Below, one piece after another: positions 5,080-5,684 of a stretch of DNA of 5,684 nucleotides. Source of the DNA: Chloroflexota bacterium. Its GTDB lineage: Bacteria > Chloroflexota > UBA6077. The stretch covers positions 1-5,684 of the forward strand of contig JAMCTB010000252.1 of the NCBI GenBank assembly GCA_023380955.1, written 5' to 3'. Position 1 is the stretch's first letter. Each line of letters opens with the position of its first letter. The notes beneath the pieces are model-generated. The model ran no database searches and was not told where the DNA came from. It saw only the letters and a program-made list of their open reading frames with translations. The position numbers and the translations under genes were made by a program.

Positions 5080-5684
5080 GACTGGTCGACTTGACGCTGC
5101 CCTTCGGGGCCGGCATGCCCACCTGGCCCACCTTCGCCGGCATCGAAATCACCCCAATCACCACCCACGCGCGGGATGGCAAGAGCACGTTGATGCTGAA
5201 GACCAACATGCACACCGGCACCCACATCGACGCGCCCAGCCACTACTGCGAGACGGGGCGAAACCTGGGGCAGATCCCCATCGATGACCTGGTCGGAACG
5301 GGGTTGGTGGTGGACCTGAGTCCCATCTGCGACCGGTGGAGCATCATCACCCTGGACCAGCTGTTGGCCGCGACGCCGGAGCCGATCCGGGAACGGGACA
5401 TCGTCATTTTCCACACCGGCTGGCACAAGTACAGTTGGGTGGAGAGCGGTTACGACGAGGTGACCTACTTCGACCGGCATCCGGGCTTCACGCCCGAGGT
5501 CATCGACTACCTGGTCGATAAGAAGCTCAAGTGGTTCGGCGTGGACACACCCTCCATCGACCATTCCCTGCAGACCCGAATGCGGATCATCCGGCCCGAT
5601 CTGGTGCGGGAGTACGAGGAGATGACGGGAGCCCCTATTGAAGAAACGCTCCCCATGAAGTACTTTGAGTACGCACACTACAAG
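5076..5684 (+). CDS. Cyclase-family (kynurenine formamidase-like) metal hydrolase, 3' partial
   Basis: The first 203 codons of a PF04199 cyclase-family enzyme, a group of metal-dependent amide or ring hydrolases that includes kynurenine formamidase and isatin hydrolase. The N-terminus (RLVDLTLPFGAGMPTWP) is typical. The metal-site motif HTGTHIDAPSHY spans 46-57, supplying H46, H50, D52 and H56. VVDLSP and FGVDTPSID are further family strands. Between the latter and the edge is a segment rich in charged residues (RPDLVREYEEMTG), with H201 near the last visible codon. H201 is a good candidate for the later catalytic His; the Glu that usually follows would lie beyond the window. The visible part is already about as long as a whole compact kynurenine formamidase (roughly 210 residues), so this is a longer subtype. 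The start is ATG 5076 in an ATGA overlap, with GGAGG (5063-5067) 8 bases before it. The context suggests a role in breaking down the imported compound rather than tryptophan; the substrate is unknown. Confidence 0.9.
   Translation, partial: MRLVDLTLPFGAGMPTWPTFAGIEITPITTHARDGKSTLMLKTNMHTGTHIDAPSHYCETGRNLGQIPIDDLVGTGLVVDLSPICDRWSIITLDQLLAATPEPIRERDIVIFHTGWHKYSWVESGYDEVTYFDRHPGFTPEVIDYLVDKKLKWFGVDTPSIDHSLQTRMRIIRPDLVREYEEMTGAPIEETLPMKYFEYAHYK

Noticed and set aside
1..5684. CRISPR arrays, tRNA or rRNA genes, insertion sequences and attachment sites
   Set aside because: No regularly spaced direct repeats, tRNA-like cloverleaf, rRNA signature, transposase or terminal inverted repeats were seen on either strand.

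Overview
The window holds most of a solute-uptake locus of the ribose/xylose type (CUT2 family of ABC transporters) with its own regulator and the start of a linked hydrolase gene. The DNA is GC-rich, all genes are on the + strand, and starts carry strong GGAGG-type ribosome binding sites. It is clearly bacterial. The GC content, the frequent AGG and CGG arginine codons and the gene arrangement would fit Chloroflexota, Actinomycetota or a similar high-GC soil lineage. There is no rRNA or marker gene, so the phylum stays open.

Layout: (1) 2-502, C-terminal part of a periplasmic or lipoprotein sugar-binding protein, cut by the left edge. (2) 503-759, a 257-base spacer with two tandem GC-rich stem-loops, a short imperfect palindrome and a possible small ORF running into the next gene. 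(3) 760-1473, a GntR-family regulator of the FadR/FCD type with a complete metal-ligand set. (4) 1474-1584, a spacer with a strong hairpin. (5) 1585-5684, a tightly packed operon: a double-domain ATPase, two different RbsC-like permeases and a cyclase-family (kynurenine formamidase-like) metal hydrolase that runs off the right edge. Its three junctions overlap by 11, 4 and 4 bases, so translation is very likely coupled.

Inferred working model: the binding protein captures a small cyclic or sugar-like compound outside the cell, the two permeases form a heteromeric channel, and the fused ATPase drives import from a single competent ATP site. The cyclase-family enzyme then hydrolyses the imported compound or an early product, while the FCD regulator senses an acid or sugar-acid effector. 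The substrate is unknown. Pocket changes in the binding protein and the presence of a ring/amide hydrolase argue against plain ribose. I found no CRISPR array, tRNA, rRNA, IS element or phage gene. The locus is a recognisable transporter type with unusual details, not an obviously new system.
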